In this document: positions 1 to 9,364 of the stretch, piece by piece
Layout: every line of letters begins with the position of its first letter
Numbering within the stretch: the stretch's first letter is position 1
From: Legionella drozanskii LLAP-1
GTDB taxonomy: Bacteria; Pseudomonadota; Gammaproteobacteria; Legionellales; Legionellaceae
Direction of reading: 5' to 3'
DNA length: 64,000 nucleotides
Assembly: GCF_001467585.1 (NCBI RefSeq)
Contig: NZ_LNXY01000020.1
Coordinates: forward strand, 1 to 64,000
Made by a program: the position numbers and the translations under genes
The notes under the pieces: model-generated
Told to the model about the DNA's origin: nothing
Seen by the model: only the letters and a program-made list of their open reading frames with translations
The model's database searches: none

Positions 1-39
1 TCTCGGATATCAAACACCGACTGAGTTTGGGTTAGTGGC

Positions 40-618
40 TTAATGTTGGTGTACGGGTTTTCGAGGAAGGATCATTCTCCAACCAAAGGTTAACATTTGA
101 TTACTATCAAAAATAAGAAAAAGAGAGGTTGCCACAAGTGATGCAATTAGTATCCCAACCCCTGAAGATGCCCATATAATAGATGTTAGGAAGCTTTTGC
201 CTTTTTCACAGGACTCAATTATTAATGTTGTTGCGCCAATACCTTCACCACCGACAGATAAACCTTGAGCAAGCCTAAGTATTAAAATTGCTAATGGAGC
301 GAGAACTCCTATTTCCTGATACGTTGGTATTAGCCCCATAAACAGAGTAGATACGGTCATAGTAAGCAGAGTTATAAATAACACTTTTTTTCTACCGTAT
401 CTATCTCCAATATAACCAAATAAAATTCCACCAAGTGGTCGAATTAAGTAACTTAATATAAAGACAGTGAAATATAACAAAAACGAGACACGTTGATCAT
501 TATTAGGAAAAAATAGGTCTGACATTACCTTAGACAGATAAACATAAATGGTAAAATCATACCATTCAAAAACAGTTCCCATGGAACTGAGCAGGACTAT
601 AAGGCTAGTTTTCTTCAC
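40..618 (-). pseudogene. Truncated MFS metabolite:H+ symporter (MHS/ProP-like)
   Basis: The 192 residues match the N-terminal half of inner-membrane MHS-type symporters. The family start (GTVFEWYDF), the loop motif GYIGDRYGRKK and the RLAQGLSVGGE motif are all present. Intact members have about 400-450 residues and 12 membrane segments. Here the similarity stops after FGWRM, where the family continues with a Pro-Phe-rich helix, and an unrelated eight-residue tail runs into a stop near position 40. The break lies at about 65-75, so the first ~65 bases are probably foreign or rearranged sequence. The start overlaps the end of the preceding regulator gene by 14 bases, so it was the last gene of that operon. 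The transported substrate cannot be told. A half transporter is unlikely to work. Confidence 0.75.
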
Positions 619-1237
619 ACATTAACTTCTTAAACCAAACAATGATTTTTATAAACTCAACTACCTCTAAACCTACACTATTTTGTTTATCTAAAGACTC
701 AAATATGTAATCTGTATTAGTCTTAGTAATGATTGATAAAAATTTTTCTCCTTCTACACACCTCACATAAGCAAGACTCTGTAAATATAAATCCAACTCT
801 TTTACATCTACCTGCTTTAAACCAATATAATCACCTATATGGGCTAACGGTTCAAAGCGATTGTCGCCCACAACTAAGACCTCCAATCCTGGATTATTTT
901 GCTTAAAAAATAAAACTTCATTCAATGTCTTCTCATTGACAGGATCAAAATCAATCGATGATGCATAGTCAATTGACTCTTTAAGCATGATGGGAGACTC
1001 ACCCATTCCACTTAAAAACCATTCAAAGCTGCAATTGATACCATTACTATTTAATAAATCCACTACTCTCTTAATTGCATTGTCAGTGAACCTTTTTTCC
1101 CCTATCTCCCACGCTCTTAGAGTATGCCGACTGATCCCAAATTTTATTTCAAAATTTTTCCTAGTTAGCCCCAAATACAATCTAAGTTTTTTCAGTCGAG
1201 AAGCCTGATCTGATAAGATCGCAGTTTCTGCCGCCAT
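605..1237 (-). CDS. XRE-family regulator with S24-like C-terminal domain
   Basis: This is a cytoplasmic DNA-binding protein of 210 residues. Residues 14-65 form an XRE/Cro helix-turn-helix (KKLRLYLGLTRKNF followed by the recognition helix near ISRHTLRAWE). The C-terminal half resembles the LexA/CI S24 fold: VVGDNRFEPLAHIGDYIG aligns with the usual VxGDSMxP...GD motif. The serine nucleophile position holds Asn, so self-cleavage is not expected and the domain more likely serves dimerisation or ligand sensing. Its ATG shares one base with the stop of the LuxR-like gene, with a GGGGGA ribosome site inside that gene, so the two are translationally coupled. It probably controls its own operon, which is inference. 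Confidence 0.7.
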   Translation of the reverse strand: MAAETAILSDQASRLKKLRLYLGLTRKNFEIKFGISRHTLRAWEIGEKRFTDNAIKRVVDLLNSNGINCSFEWFLSGMGESPIMLKESIDYASSIDFDPVNEKTLNEVLFFKQNNPGLEVLVVGDNRFEPLAHIGDYIGLKQVDVKELDLYLQSLAYVRCVEGEKFLSIITKTNTDYIFESLDKQNSVGLEVVEFIKIIVWFKKLMCEEN

Positions 1238-1809
1238 TATTCCCCCATCAAATAATGAGTTATTATTTTTTTTCTACAAGACAGCAAAAATTTCGTTAAG
1301 ACATTTTTCTTATTATTTAATAAAATTCGCATTGCTAGGTTATCTCGATATTCCTCTGAAGCCACAGCAATAGCATCGTGATGTTTGCCAAAATAGGTCG
1401 ATAAAGTTATTCCATGACATAAACCAATATCTGTCCTCATTCCCATTATTTCTCGATATACACGCGGTTGTTCTCTTGACACAAAATCATCCCAAACCAA
1501 AATTAAATTCTTACTTTGACGTGAAAATATGTCTAATGGACATTGCTCAATTAAAGGTAAGCCATTGTATTTTTCATTATCATATGTCTTCGCCCATAGC
1601 GGATCACTTCTAAAGCTGTACCGAATTTTATTCATATAATCAAAGGTATAAGACATATATGTGACACCGAGATTATGACATAACTCTATAAATAATTTAT
1701 AGAGTTCTATTTCAATTATGTCATCAAATTCGTGACATTTTGATTTTTCGTATAACTGAACTTTATCTATTACTTGGAAAGTCATTTTTAATAAAACCTG
1801 AAACATCAT
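1237..1809 (-). CDS. LuxR-type autoinducer-binding domain protein lacking HTH
   Basis: Residues about 35-155 align with the ligand-binding domain of LuxR/TraR regulators. By eye, W72 matches TraR W57, Y76 matches Y61, W106 matches W85, and DIGLCHGIT (126-134) matches the DFGIRSGIT segment with G133 at the G113 position. The ligand-amide Asp (TraR D70) is replaced by P85. After residue 160 there is only a short basic tail, with no LuxR helix-turn-helix. It could therefore be a signal-sensing partner, a dominant-negative protein, or an enzyme-like derivative. Two starts are possible (1809, or 1785 at the ninth codon); both overlap the upstream hydrolase gene. The assignment is by motif only. 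Confidence 0.6.
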   Translation of the reverse strand: MMFQVLLKMTFQVIDKVQLYEKSKCHEFDDIIEIELYKLFIELCHNLGVTYMSYTFDYMNKIRYSFRSDPLWAKTYDNEKYNGLPLIEQCPLDIFSRQSKNLILVWDDFVSREQPRVYREIMGMRTDIGLCHGITLSTYFGKHHDAIAVASEEYRDNLAMRILLNNKKNVLTKFLLSCRKKIITHYLMGE

Positions 1810-2467
1810 TGTAAATATTTTTGCCTTCCAATGTAGATAGATGCCCGCAATTACTATAGGCTACAAGTTTGGAATCTGTTATTAAATCAAACATTTCATA
1901 CGAATCTTCAACAGGTAAAATCTGATCATTTTTACCCGAAATAATCAATGTTTGTATATTTATTTCTTGCAATCTATTGGTTAAATCCTCTCTGGATATT
2001 ATCGCTGTCTGTTGATTTATATAAGCATCAGCCCCAACACTGATCCCCATTCTGATTTCCAGCTCATCAGTCTCTTTGCTTGTTTTAAAGAAACAATATC
2101 CCTTAGAGGACTTTAAGACCTCTGAAAATCGCCCTTCTTTCACATACTCAATCATTTCTAAACGATTTGACACAGTTTCTGGAGCAACTGCATGGCTAGA
2201 AGTATTTATGAGTACTAACATTTTTATTTGTCTAATGTGCTGTAATGCCAAATTCAAAGCCACATATCCACCCATAGATATACCGATTGCAACAATGCTA
2301 TTTTCTGCCTCTTGCGCAATCATACTAATTGTATCTTCGGACATTCCAAAGATTGAGTTATTTCTCGAAACATCTGCATCAAAGCAATCAAAATCATTAC
2401 GTAACAAATTTAAACCACCCCAAACTTCAGAAGTGCAGAGCAAACCAGGAATAAACAGAATTTTCAT
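1763..2467 (-). CDS. Alpha/beta hydrolase
   Basis: Cytoplasmic serine hydrolase of 234 residues with the alpha/beta fold. The oxyanion strand is ILFIPGLLC at the N terminus, the nucleophile elbow is GISMGGY, the acid is in ISGKNDQILP, and the catalytic His is in NCGHLSTLE. These are typical of carboxylesterases, thioesterases and lactone or ester hydrolases. I chose the ATG at 2467; an in-frame TTG six bases upstream is the other option. It is the first gene of a run of four overlapping genes with a LuxR-type ligand-binding protein, an XRE regulator and an MFS transporter. That setting fits processing or degradation of a small signal or metabolite, but the substrate is unknown. Confidence 0.75.
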   Translation of the reverse strand: MKILFIPGLLCTSEVWGGLNLLRNDFDCFDADVSRNNSIFGMSEDTISMIAQEAENSIVAIGISMGGYVALNLALQHIRQIKMLVLINTSSHAVAPETVSNRLEMIEYVKEGRFSEVLKSSKGYCFFKTSKETDELEIRMGISVGADAYINQQTAIISREDLTNRLQEINIQTLIISGKNDQILPVEDSYEMFDLITDSKLVAYSNCGHLSTLEGKNIYNDVSGFIKNDFPSNR

Positions 2468-2634
2468 AGACAAAAGAGTAAAAAATTTACACCAAATATT
2501 ACACCTCTATTCCTTTATTGTCTAACCACTAAACCTGAATAAATATATTCCGCTATTTCTTTTTATTATTGTTTAAAGCAAGAGTTGAAAAAAATAAAAA
2601 AATTGCGGTGGCACTCGTATAAACATTTTAACCC

Positions 2635-4962
2635 TTAAAGAGACTCATAGTGTAATGTGAGCCAATGTTCGATAAAAGTAACTGTCTCTTCAAGGACTGA
2701 AACAGCTTGTTCGTACAGTTTTTCAAACAATTCTCGTTGACCTGATTTCCAATAACGTTCTAGGTATTGGCAGGCATATTTCATACGAATAGTCCCTACA
2801 TAGACAGCACCACCTTTCATTTTATGAGCTAACTTTTCAACTTGTTCATAGTCTTTAGCTGCAAAAGCGTCTTTCATTCGAGGGAGGTCTTGAGGGATGC
2901 TCACATTAATTAAATCTTGCAAGAGCTCAATAAATACTGATTTATTGCCTAAGTTTTTTAAGGTTTGTTCAACTTCTAAGAGAGGAAATTGTTTAAGTGC
3001 AAATAGCTCTGCTTCGGTATCGGGTAAGTCGAGTTTAGCTTGTTCTATTTTTTCTCGTTTAACACCTTCAGGATTTCTAATAAAGTGATTTAAGATATTA
3101 GACGCATGAGTTTTAGTAATTGGTTTTGATAAAACAGCATCCATACCTGCTTCAATACAAGATTGTTTGTTTTCTTCTGCAGCATGAGCCGTTAAGGCTA
3201 CGATAGGGGTATGTTCATTGTCTGTTTCTTGTTTTCGAATTTGTCGGGTGACCTCATAGCCATCTGCACCTGCGCCAAGACCTATATCCATAAAGATAAG
3301 GTCGTAGTGATTTTGCTTTATTTTTTCAATCGCTTCCTGGCCTGAACTGGCTAGCTCTACGTGACAGTCCATTGAGTTAAGTAAAGTTCTTGCGACTTTT
3401 TGAGCGATAGGATTGTCTTCTACAACGAGTACTTTGTTTCGTTTAGCTAAATTCGGATGGTGACTTATTTGAGGAGAGGGTGTTATTAAATAAGGCTTAC
3501 CTTCAAAATCTGATTCCTCTTCATCAATTCCATCACTATCATCAAGAAGAGATTCTTGAAGAGGAATTAAGCAAGTGAAAGAGGTGCCTTCTCCAATCTT
3601 GCTTTTTACATAAATTTCACCATTTAACTCATCAATAAATTGCTTAACGACGTACAACCCTAAACCTGTTCCCTTATAAAGTCCTTCATAAGAAGGAATA
3701 AGTCTTTTAAACTGGAGATAAATGTCTTGTTGTTTGTCCTTGGCAATGCCTATCCCTGAATCAGAAACTTTAATTCGAACAATTAAATCCCGTTTTTGAA
3801 TTTTAGCGAGTTCTACGGTTAGTGTGACATGGCCTTTTTGAGTAAAATTGAGGGCATTGCCAATCAGTTCTGAGATAATTCGCTGTATACGAATTTTATC
3901 CCCAATCACAAAGCGGGGTAATTTTTTATCAATAATCGCATTCAAGAGAACTTTCTTTTCAGAAGCTTTTGCTTTATGTAAATCAATCACTTTAGCTAGC
4001 AAGGAATTAAAATCAAATTTACGCTTAAGTTTTGGGATTTCTCCTGAACTGACTCTTACTGCCTCTAAAACCTCATCCATTAGGTCAAGCAGGGCATAGC
4101 TTGAGGCAATAAGGTTATCAGCATACTCTTTTGTGTGTAGCTCTTTTGATTCTGTTTTCAAAATTTCTGAAAATCCCACTATTCCTGAAAGTGGAGTACG
4201 AATATCATGGCGCATATTTGCCAGAAACTCAGTTTTTGCCCGGTCGCCAGCCTCAGCTGCGTCCTTAGCTAACTTAAGCTCATCTTCCATTTTTTTACGT
4301 TCTGTTATTTCCGTTGAAATACCAAGCATGCCAATAACGTGGCCACGCTCATCACGTAAGGGCACTTTTTTGGATAGATAAACTAATTTACTTCCATCAG
4401 GTTGGTATAGGGGCTCTTCTAGATTCACTGATAGTCCCTGTTCGATGACCTTTCTATCCGATTTTATATAAGAATCAGTAGACTTTTGGTCGTATAAATC
4501 CTTATAAGTTTTACCGACTATCTCTTGACGAGAGCCTAAATTAAGAAGCTTCGCCATGTTATTGCTACATCCTTGATAGATATAATCTTTGTTCATCCAG
4601 TATACACTTACTGGAATTTGAGAAATGATAATATCCAGATATTGACGATCGTTGAGATTGGAAATAGGGTTTGTTTTGCGAGCGTCCTGAACAATTATTG
4701 CATAGCAGAGCTGGTGTTTTGATTTAAGATTAATTGTTACAAGACCCGTGGTGGTTAATTGATCGAGCTCTTCTTGGGTGCATAGCTCTTTTAAGGAGGT
4801 TCCTATCACTTTATTTTTTGCAAGAGCGAGTTGTTGTTCTGCAGCGCTATTTAAGTTTTGGATTGTATAGTCACTATTTACTAATAAAATGGATTTTTGA
4901 ACCATTTGGATTAGCATTGTTAAAGCTTGCTCATCAATAGATGTCATTTCGTCAACGTCCAT
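2635..4962 (-). CDS. Hybrid sensor histidine kinase (PAS-PAS-HisKA-HATPase-REC-HPt)
   Basis: The protein has 775 residues and an ArcB-like layout without an obvious transmembrane segment, so it probably senses a cytoplasmic signal. Domains in order: a weak PAS domain (about 10-90), a clearer PAS/PAC domain (about 110-225), HisKA with phospho-acceptor H252 (MRHDIRTPL), a HATPase domain (about 350-475, with DSGIGIAKDK and GTGLGLYV), a receiver with phospho-acceptor D559 (FMDIGLGAG), and an HPt domain with H713 (LAHKMKGGA). All phosphorelay residues are present. No partner response regulator is adjacent, so its output is unknown. It stands alone between the small operon and the NRPS gene. No good ribosome site is visible before the ATG. 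Confidence 0.9.
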   Translation of the reverse strand: MDVDEMTSIDEQALTMLIQMVQKSILLVNSDYTIQNLNSAAEQQLALAKNKVIGTSLKELCTQEELDQLTTTGLVTINLKSKHQLCYAIIVQDARKTNPISNLNDRQYLDIIISQIPVSVYWMNKDYIYQGCSNNMAKLLNLGSRQEIVGKTYKDLYDQKSTDSYIKSDRKVIEQGLSVNLEEPLYQPDGSKLVYLSKKVPLRDERGHVIGMLGISTEITERKKMEDELKLAKDAAEAGDRAKTEFLANMRHDIRTPLSGIVGFSEILKTESKELHTKEYADNLIASSYALLDLMDEVLEAVRVSSGEIPKLKRKFDFNSLLAKVIDLHKAKASEKKVLLNAIIDKKLPRFVIGDKIRIQRIISELIGNALNFTQKGHVTLTVELAKIQKRDLIVRIKVSDSGIGIAKDKQQDIYLQFKRLIPSYEGLYKGTGLGLYVVKQFIDELNGEIYVKSKIGEGTSFTCLIPLQESLLDDSDGIDEEESDFEGKPYLITPSPQISHHPNLAKRNKVLVVEDNPIAQKVARTLLNSMDCHVELASSGQEAIEKIKQNHYDLIFMDIGLGAGADGYEVTRQIRKQETDNEHTPIVALTAHAAEENKQSCIEAGMDAVLSKPITKTHASNILNHFIRNPEGVKREKIEQAKLDLPDTEAELFALKQFPLLEVEQTLKNLGNKSVFIELLQDLINVSIPQDLPRMKDAFAAKDYEQVEKLAHKMKGGAVYVGTIRMKYACQYLERYWKSGQRELFEKLYEQAVSVLEETVTFIEHWLTLHYESL

Positions 4963-4999
4963 GAGGTTGGATAAATTTTCAACTTATCAGATTATTATT

Positions 5000-7900
5000 C
5001 TATAGCACAGTATTTAGGGAGTTTAAACTTTCATTCAATTTCTTAGCTAAAATACGGATATTAGGTTCTGAAAACATACTCTCATGGTCGCCCGGTACTA
5101 AATGACATAGAATGTTCCCGGAGATGACGTTTTCCCACCAATTTAATGGGGCGTCATAATTAAAAATTTCGGTTAAGATTTCTGCTTTAAATAACATCAA
5201 ATGACATTTAAGATGAGGGAGCTTATAGTGCATCAACATTTTTTCTCTATGCCATTGTAACTCTAATAAGGCCTCTGAATTAGATATTTGATATTTCAGA
5301 TGTTGTTCTAGGATGCGCGCATTTTGTTCTCGCATCAATTCTTTGAAATAGTCTTCATTTCTTTGAAGTGCAGGGTATTCTGCCCATCCGTCAAGTGAGA
5401 TAATGGCTTTTATATTCTCATTCATGTTTTGAAGTTGCTTAGCTATTTCTATAGCAATAGTGCTTCCAAACGAGGCACCTCCAATTAAATAGGGGCCTTT
5501 GGGTTGAATGGTTTGAATCGCTTTAATATAAGAACCTGCCATCTGCTCAATGTTATTAAACAATAAATCTTGATGTTCCAATCCGGGATCTTGTAGACCA
5601 TATAGGGGGAAATCTTCATCAAGGTATTTTTCTAAGTCCTTATACCAAAAGATACTTCCTCCTATGGGATGAATAAAAAATATGGGGGTTCGTATACCCG
5701 TTCGCCTAATTGGCACAATAATCCGATCAGAGAATGATAATTCTTTATATTCATTATTTGTTGCTAGCAGTGATTGTTCTATTTCAAGAGCCAAAGAATG
5801 AATCGTGGGATGATTAAATAAGAGGCTCATGCTTATATCGATTTTAAACTGGTCTTGAATCTGAGTTATAATGCTCATTGCAACGAGGGAATGCCCTCCT
5901 ATTTCAAAGAAATTATCATAGATACCTATATCATCTAAATTCATTACTGAGCACCAAATGCTATGTAATTTATTCTCAACCTCATTTTGAGGAGGAAGAT
6001 GTTCTTTGCTTAAATAAAGTTGCTTTATGGGCGTTAGATCATGTTTTCTATCTAGTTTTCCATTGGATGTTATCAATAATTTTTCGACTACAAAAAATCG
6101 AGAGGGGATCATATAGTCAGGAAGCTCATGCTTTAAAAAGTTTCGAATCTCTGTTGCCGTTATGGGGTTATTATCAACAAGGACAAGAAAGGCAGATAAA
6201 GAAAGACCTGTGTTATTTATATTTTCTGGTTTTACGAGGCATTGATAAATACATGCTATTTTATCCAGGCATGATTCTATTTCACTGATTTCTATTCGAA
6301 ATCCTCGTATTTTGACCTGACTGTCTTCTCGTTCATGATATTCGATAATACCCTTAGATTGCCATTTTACTAAATCCCCTGTTTTATAGAGGCGCTTATC
6401 TTTAAGATTCTCAAAAGGATTGGGCAGAAATTTTTGTTGGGTTAAGACCTCATTATTGAGGTAGCCATCTGCTAATCCCTCGCCGGAGAGATAGAGTTCT
6501 CCTAGTATACCTGTAGGGACTAATTGCAAGCACCTATCCAATATATAAGCTTTCATATTCGAAATAGGCTTTCCTATTCGGTTAATTGGATAATCTGCAT
6601 CTTTAGGCGAGCATGTATAAGTCAGCGAATCAATCGTTGCTTCCGTCGGGCCATACAAATTATGCAACGCACATGGGGACGCGCACTGTTCATAAAAAGA
6701 ATGAATAATTTCTGGTAATAATATTTCACCACCACAAAAGACCTGTTTTAGGGAGGTGCAAGAAACAAATCTTGGCGTTAAGGTTATCTCTCTTAACATG
6801 GGGGGAACGAGTTGGAGTATTGTTACTTTATTTTTGATGACTAGCTCAATCAACTCGGTGGGGCTTTTGTGTGCATGCACAGGCGCTATCACTAGGGTGC
6901 CACCAACCCATAAAGGCATAAAAAATTCCCAAACTGAAGCATCAAACGAGAAGGGTGTTTTTTGTAAAAAAATATCTTTCTGAGTAAAATTGTAAGCGCT
7001 TTTCATCCATGTCATATGGTTACAGGCGGCTTTATGAGAAACACATACCCCTTTTGGGGTTCCTGTTGTGCCAGAGGTATATATGATATAGGCTAAATCG
7101 GATGGTTGGGTTTTTATGTCCGGTAGCTCAGTATTAAATTCTTGAGATTGTAAGATGGTTTCTACATCGATGATTTTGCCTTCAAATCCCTGGAATCCTT
7201 TGTCAGCGAGAGACTCATGTGTCAATAGAAGCGGTGATCCACTATTGTGAAGCATATAATTAATCCGTTTATCGGGATAAGTAGGATCTAGAGGTAAATA
7301 GGCAGCTCCTGCTTTTAAAACACCAAGGATGCTTATTAACATATACATGCTTCGGTGAATATAAATGCCTACTATGTCATTCGGTTTAATGCCGTGAGAT
7401 ATCAAACAATGGGCGAGCTGATTAGATTGTTCATGAAGTGTCTTATAAGTGAGTGTATGTCCATTGAACCTTGCGGCGATTGCCTGAGGAACATTGGTAA
7501 CTTGAGTTTCGATGGCTTGATGAAGTAGGCGACTGAGATCATAAGATTGTTCGGTCTTATTCCATTGAAACAAAAGACAGTCTTTTTCATTTCTTCCAAT
7601 AATAGACAATTCAAACAGTCTCTTGTCATGATCATGGATAGCATCTTCTAATAAAACGAGCAGATGTTCTTCCATAAAATTAAAAAAACTATATGATTCT
7701 TCCCAATCTTTATAGTTAGTTTTGTTATCAATGGTGACGGAAGAGCCATCTTCGGCGATATAGAAATTTAATTTTTTGCAACATTTCGATACAAGAGGCG
7801 CTATGGGATCAGCAATAGTAATACTGATATCGATTTCCTCTGCTATGCCATGTAGTTCAGGATAGCGAACTAAAATATCTTTACAGTAGCTATCATTTGG

Positions 7901-9364
7901 AATGAGACGCTCCTGTTCTTTGTGAATAAAAAATAATACCTCACGAAAACTACTCGAGCTGTCAAAGTGTGATGTTAAGGGGATATGCCTACTTATTAAT
8001 CCATGAAGTTTGTTTTCATTCTTGTTAGAGACGGGAGTATAATCGAGCGTGAAATTGTTATAGTTGTTAAGACGGTAAATATAAGTCAGTACCAGTCCGA
8101 CAAGAATAGATTGGGCTAAGATAGAATGTTCATGCGCATATTGGTTTATTTGGCTGAGCAAATGATTAGGCAAGATTACTTTTTTTATTGTCGAATCATT
8201 AGTTTTGTAAAGATGAGATAAAAACGAAACGCCACCGTGGACAGATTTTAGGAGTTCTTTCACCCAAAATTTTTCTTTATTGGGCTGATATAACACAGGA
8301 TTATTAGTTAACTCCTGGATGTGATGAGGCGTCAGTTCAGTAAGAACTTGTCCGACCGATATACTCTTTTGTTTAATAATAGACTCTATGGGGAGTACTT
8401 CGCCGCTTAGGCTCATTAACTCGTAAAAAACTATATCTGTTGTAAGTGTCGCAATTTGTAAGTCTGTGGCAGAACAGTGTACGATGGTTCCTGATTCTCT
8501 TCCTGATGAAATCCCTAGTTTTCTATATGCTTTAACAATCATAATTTCATCGTGTAGGAGTACCTTTGGGGTAACTAATTCATTTTTATACTCTCCAAAG
8601 GTCAATGCCCGACATAGCGTATCAATTGCTTCAGCCGTATTGTTCCATGAAATAAAACCATAAGATTCAGGTTTATTTTTTAAACCATAGTAGGAGCGTG
8701 TAGAGAGATCTTGCTTCAATAAGGCTGTAGTGTTTGATGAAAGTTCATCAATTAATTCGTTAAAGGCTTTAACTGCATGTTCATAGCATTTTAGGTTTAA
8801 GCTCAATGCCGTTTCATCTTCATTAATGCTAAATCGAGGTTGCTTTAAAATCTCACCCGCATCAACCTGTTCGCACATGATGTGCCAGGTGATCGCATGT
8901 TCTTTTTCTTTATTAAGAAGTGCCCAGGTGGTTGCATATAATCCAGCATACTTAGGCAAGGGGCTGTTATGATAATTAATGGCAGCGATGCGGGGATAAT
9001 TAAGTATTTTAGGCTTAAGAATTGTCCCATTGGCGATACTGAACAAATAATCACAAGGGTTATTTAAACAATGTGTTTCGAAATCTTTAAGACTTCTAAC
9101 AGAAGGAATAGAATTAAGGCTGCACCATTTTTTAATTTTTCGAGAGGAGGATATTATTCCCAAAATATGGTGGTTTTTTGCACGTATCAATGAGGCACAC
9201 TCAAGAGTGATATTATCATCGCCGATGAGGTAACAGTTGAATGATTTATTCTGCACGATACATGCCTTTTTGATGGTCTTTGGTTTTCCTATTATAACTC
9301 GGCTTATACGGTCTTTTTCATCAACAACTATTATTGAGTGTAATTTAATCAATTTCTGATACAA
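5000..9364 (-). CDS. Single-module NRPS: formyltransferase-partial C-A-PCP-thioesterase
   Basis: A 1454-residue peptide synthetase. Residues about 42-310 form a methionyl-tRNA-formyltransferase-like domain with triad N130, H132, D168. Residues about 345-580 are the C-terminal lobe of a condensation domain; the lobe carrying HHxxxDG is absent. The adenylation domain follows (about 600-1110; A3 near 763, A10 NGKLDRK). The carrier serine lies in GGHSL near 1158. The thioesterase has its serine in GASFGS near 1296 and its His in GDHESM near 1427. Aligned by eye to GrsA, the pocket code reads D-A-W-Q-F-G-L-I-D-K, which resembles Gln/Glu-type codes. The start is TTG; a GTG at codon 38, just before the formyltransferase domain, is possible. 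The product is probably a released N-formyl amino acid or small derivative (inference). Confidence 0.88.
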   Translation of the reverse strand: MYQKLIKLHSIIVVDEKDRISRVIIGKPKTIKKACIVQNKSFNCYLIGDDNITLECASLIRAKNHHILGIISSSRKIKKWCSLNSIPSVRSLKDFETHCLNNPCDYLFSIANGTILKPKILNYPRIAAINYHNSPLPKYAGLYATTWALLNKEKEHAITWHIMCEQVDAGEILKQPRFSINEDETALSLNLKCYEHAVKAFNELIDELSSNTTALLKQDLSTRSYYGLKNKPESYGFISWNNTAEAIDTLCRALTFGEYKNELVTPKVLLHDEIMIVKAYRKLGISSGRESGTIVHCSATDLQIATLTTDIVFYELMSLSGEVLPIESIIKQKSISVGQVLTELTPHHIQELTNNPVLYQPNKEKFWVKELLKSVHGGVSFLSHLYKTNDSTIKKVILPNHLLSQINQYAHEHSILAQSILVGLVLTYIYRLNNYNNFTLDYTPVSNKNENKLHGLISRHIPLTSHFDSSSSFREVLFFIHKEQERLIPNDSYCKDILVRYPELHGIAEEIDISITIADPIAPLVSKCCKKLNFYIAEDGSSVTIDNKTNYKDWEESYSFFNFMEEHLLVLLEDAIHDHDKRLFELSIIGRNEKDCLLFQWNKTEQSYDLSRLLHQAIETQVTNVPQAIAARFNGHTLTYKTLHEQSNQLAHCLISHGIKPNDIVGIYIHRSMYMLISILGVLKAGAAYLPLDPTYPDKRINYMLHNSGSPLLLTHESLADKGFQGFEGKIIDVETILQSQEFNTELPDIKTQPSDLAYIIYTSGTTGTPKGVCVSHKAACNHMTWMKSAYNFTQKDIFLQKTPFSFDASVWEFFMPLWVGGTLVIAPVHAHKSPTELIELVIKNKVTILQLVPPMLREITLTPRFVSCTSLKQVFCGGEILLPEIIHSFYEQCASPCALHNLYGPTEATIDSLTYTCSPKDADYPINRIGKPISNMKAYILDRCLQLVPTGILGELYLSGEGLADGYLNNEVLTQQKFLPNPFENLKDKRLYKTGDLVKWQSKGIIEYHEREDSQVKIRGFRIEISEIESCLDKIACIYQCLVKPENINNTGLSLSAFLVLVDNNPITATEIRNFLKHELPDYMIPSRFFVVEKLLITSNGKLDRKHDLTPIKQLYLSKEHLPPQNEVENKLHSIWCSVMNLDDIGIYDNFFEIGGHSLVAMSIITQIQDQFKIDISMSLLFNHPTIHSLALEIEQSLLATNNEYKELSFSDRIIVPIRRTGIRTPIFFIHPIGGSIFWYKDLEKYLDEDFPLYGLQDPGLEHQDLLFNNIEQMAGSYIKAIQTIQPKGPYLIGGASFGSTIAIEIAKQLQNMNENIKAIISLDGWAEYPALQRNEDYFKELMREQNARILEQHLKYQISNSEALLELQWHREKMLMHYKLPHLKCHLMLFKAEILTEIFNYDAPLNWWENVISGNILCHLVPGDHESMFSEPNIRILAKKLNESLNSLNTVL

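Noticed and set aside
8320-8350. HHIQEL as a condensation-domain HHxxxDG motif in the NRPS
   Set aside because: The Asp-Gly pair is absent and the position is in the linker before the C-terminal lobe.
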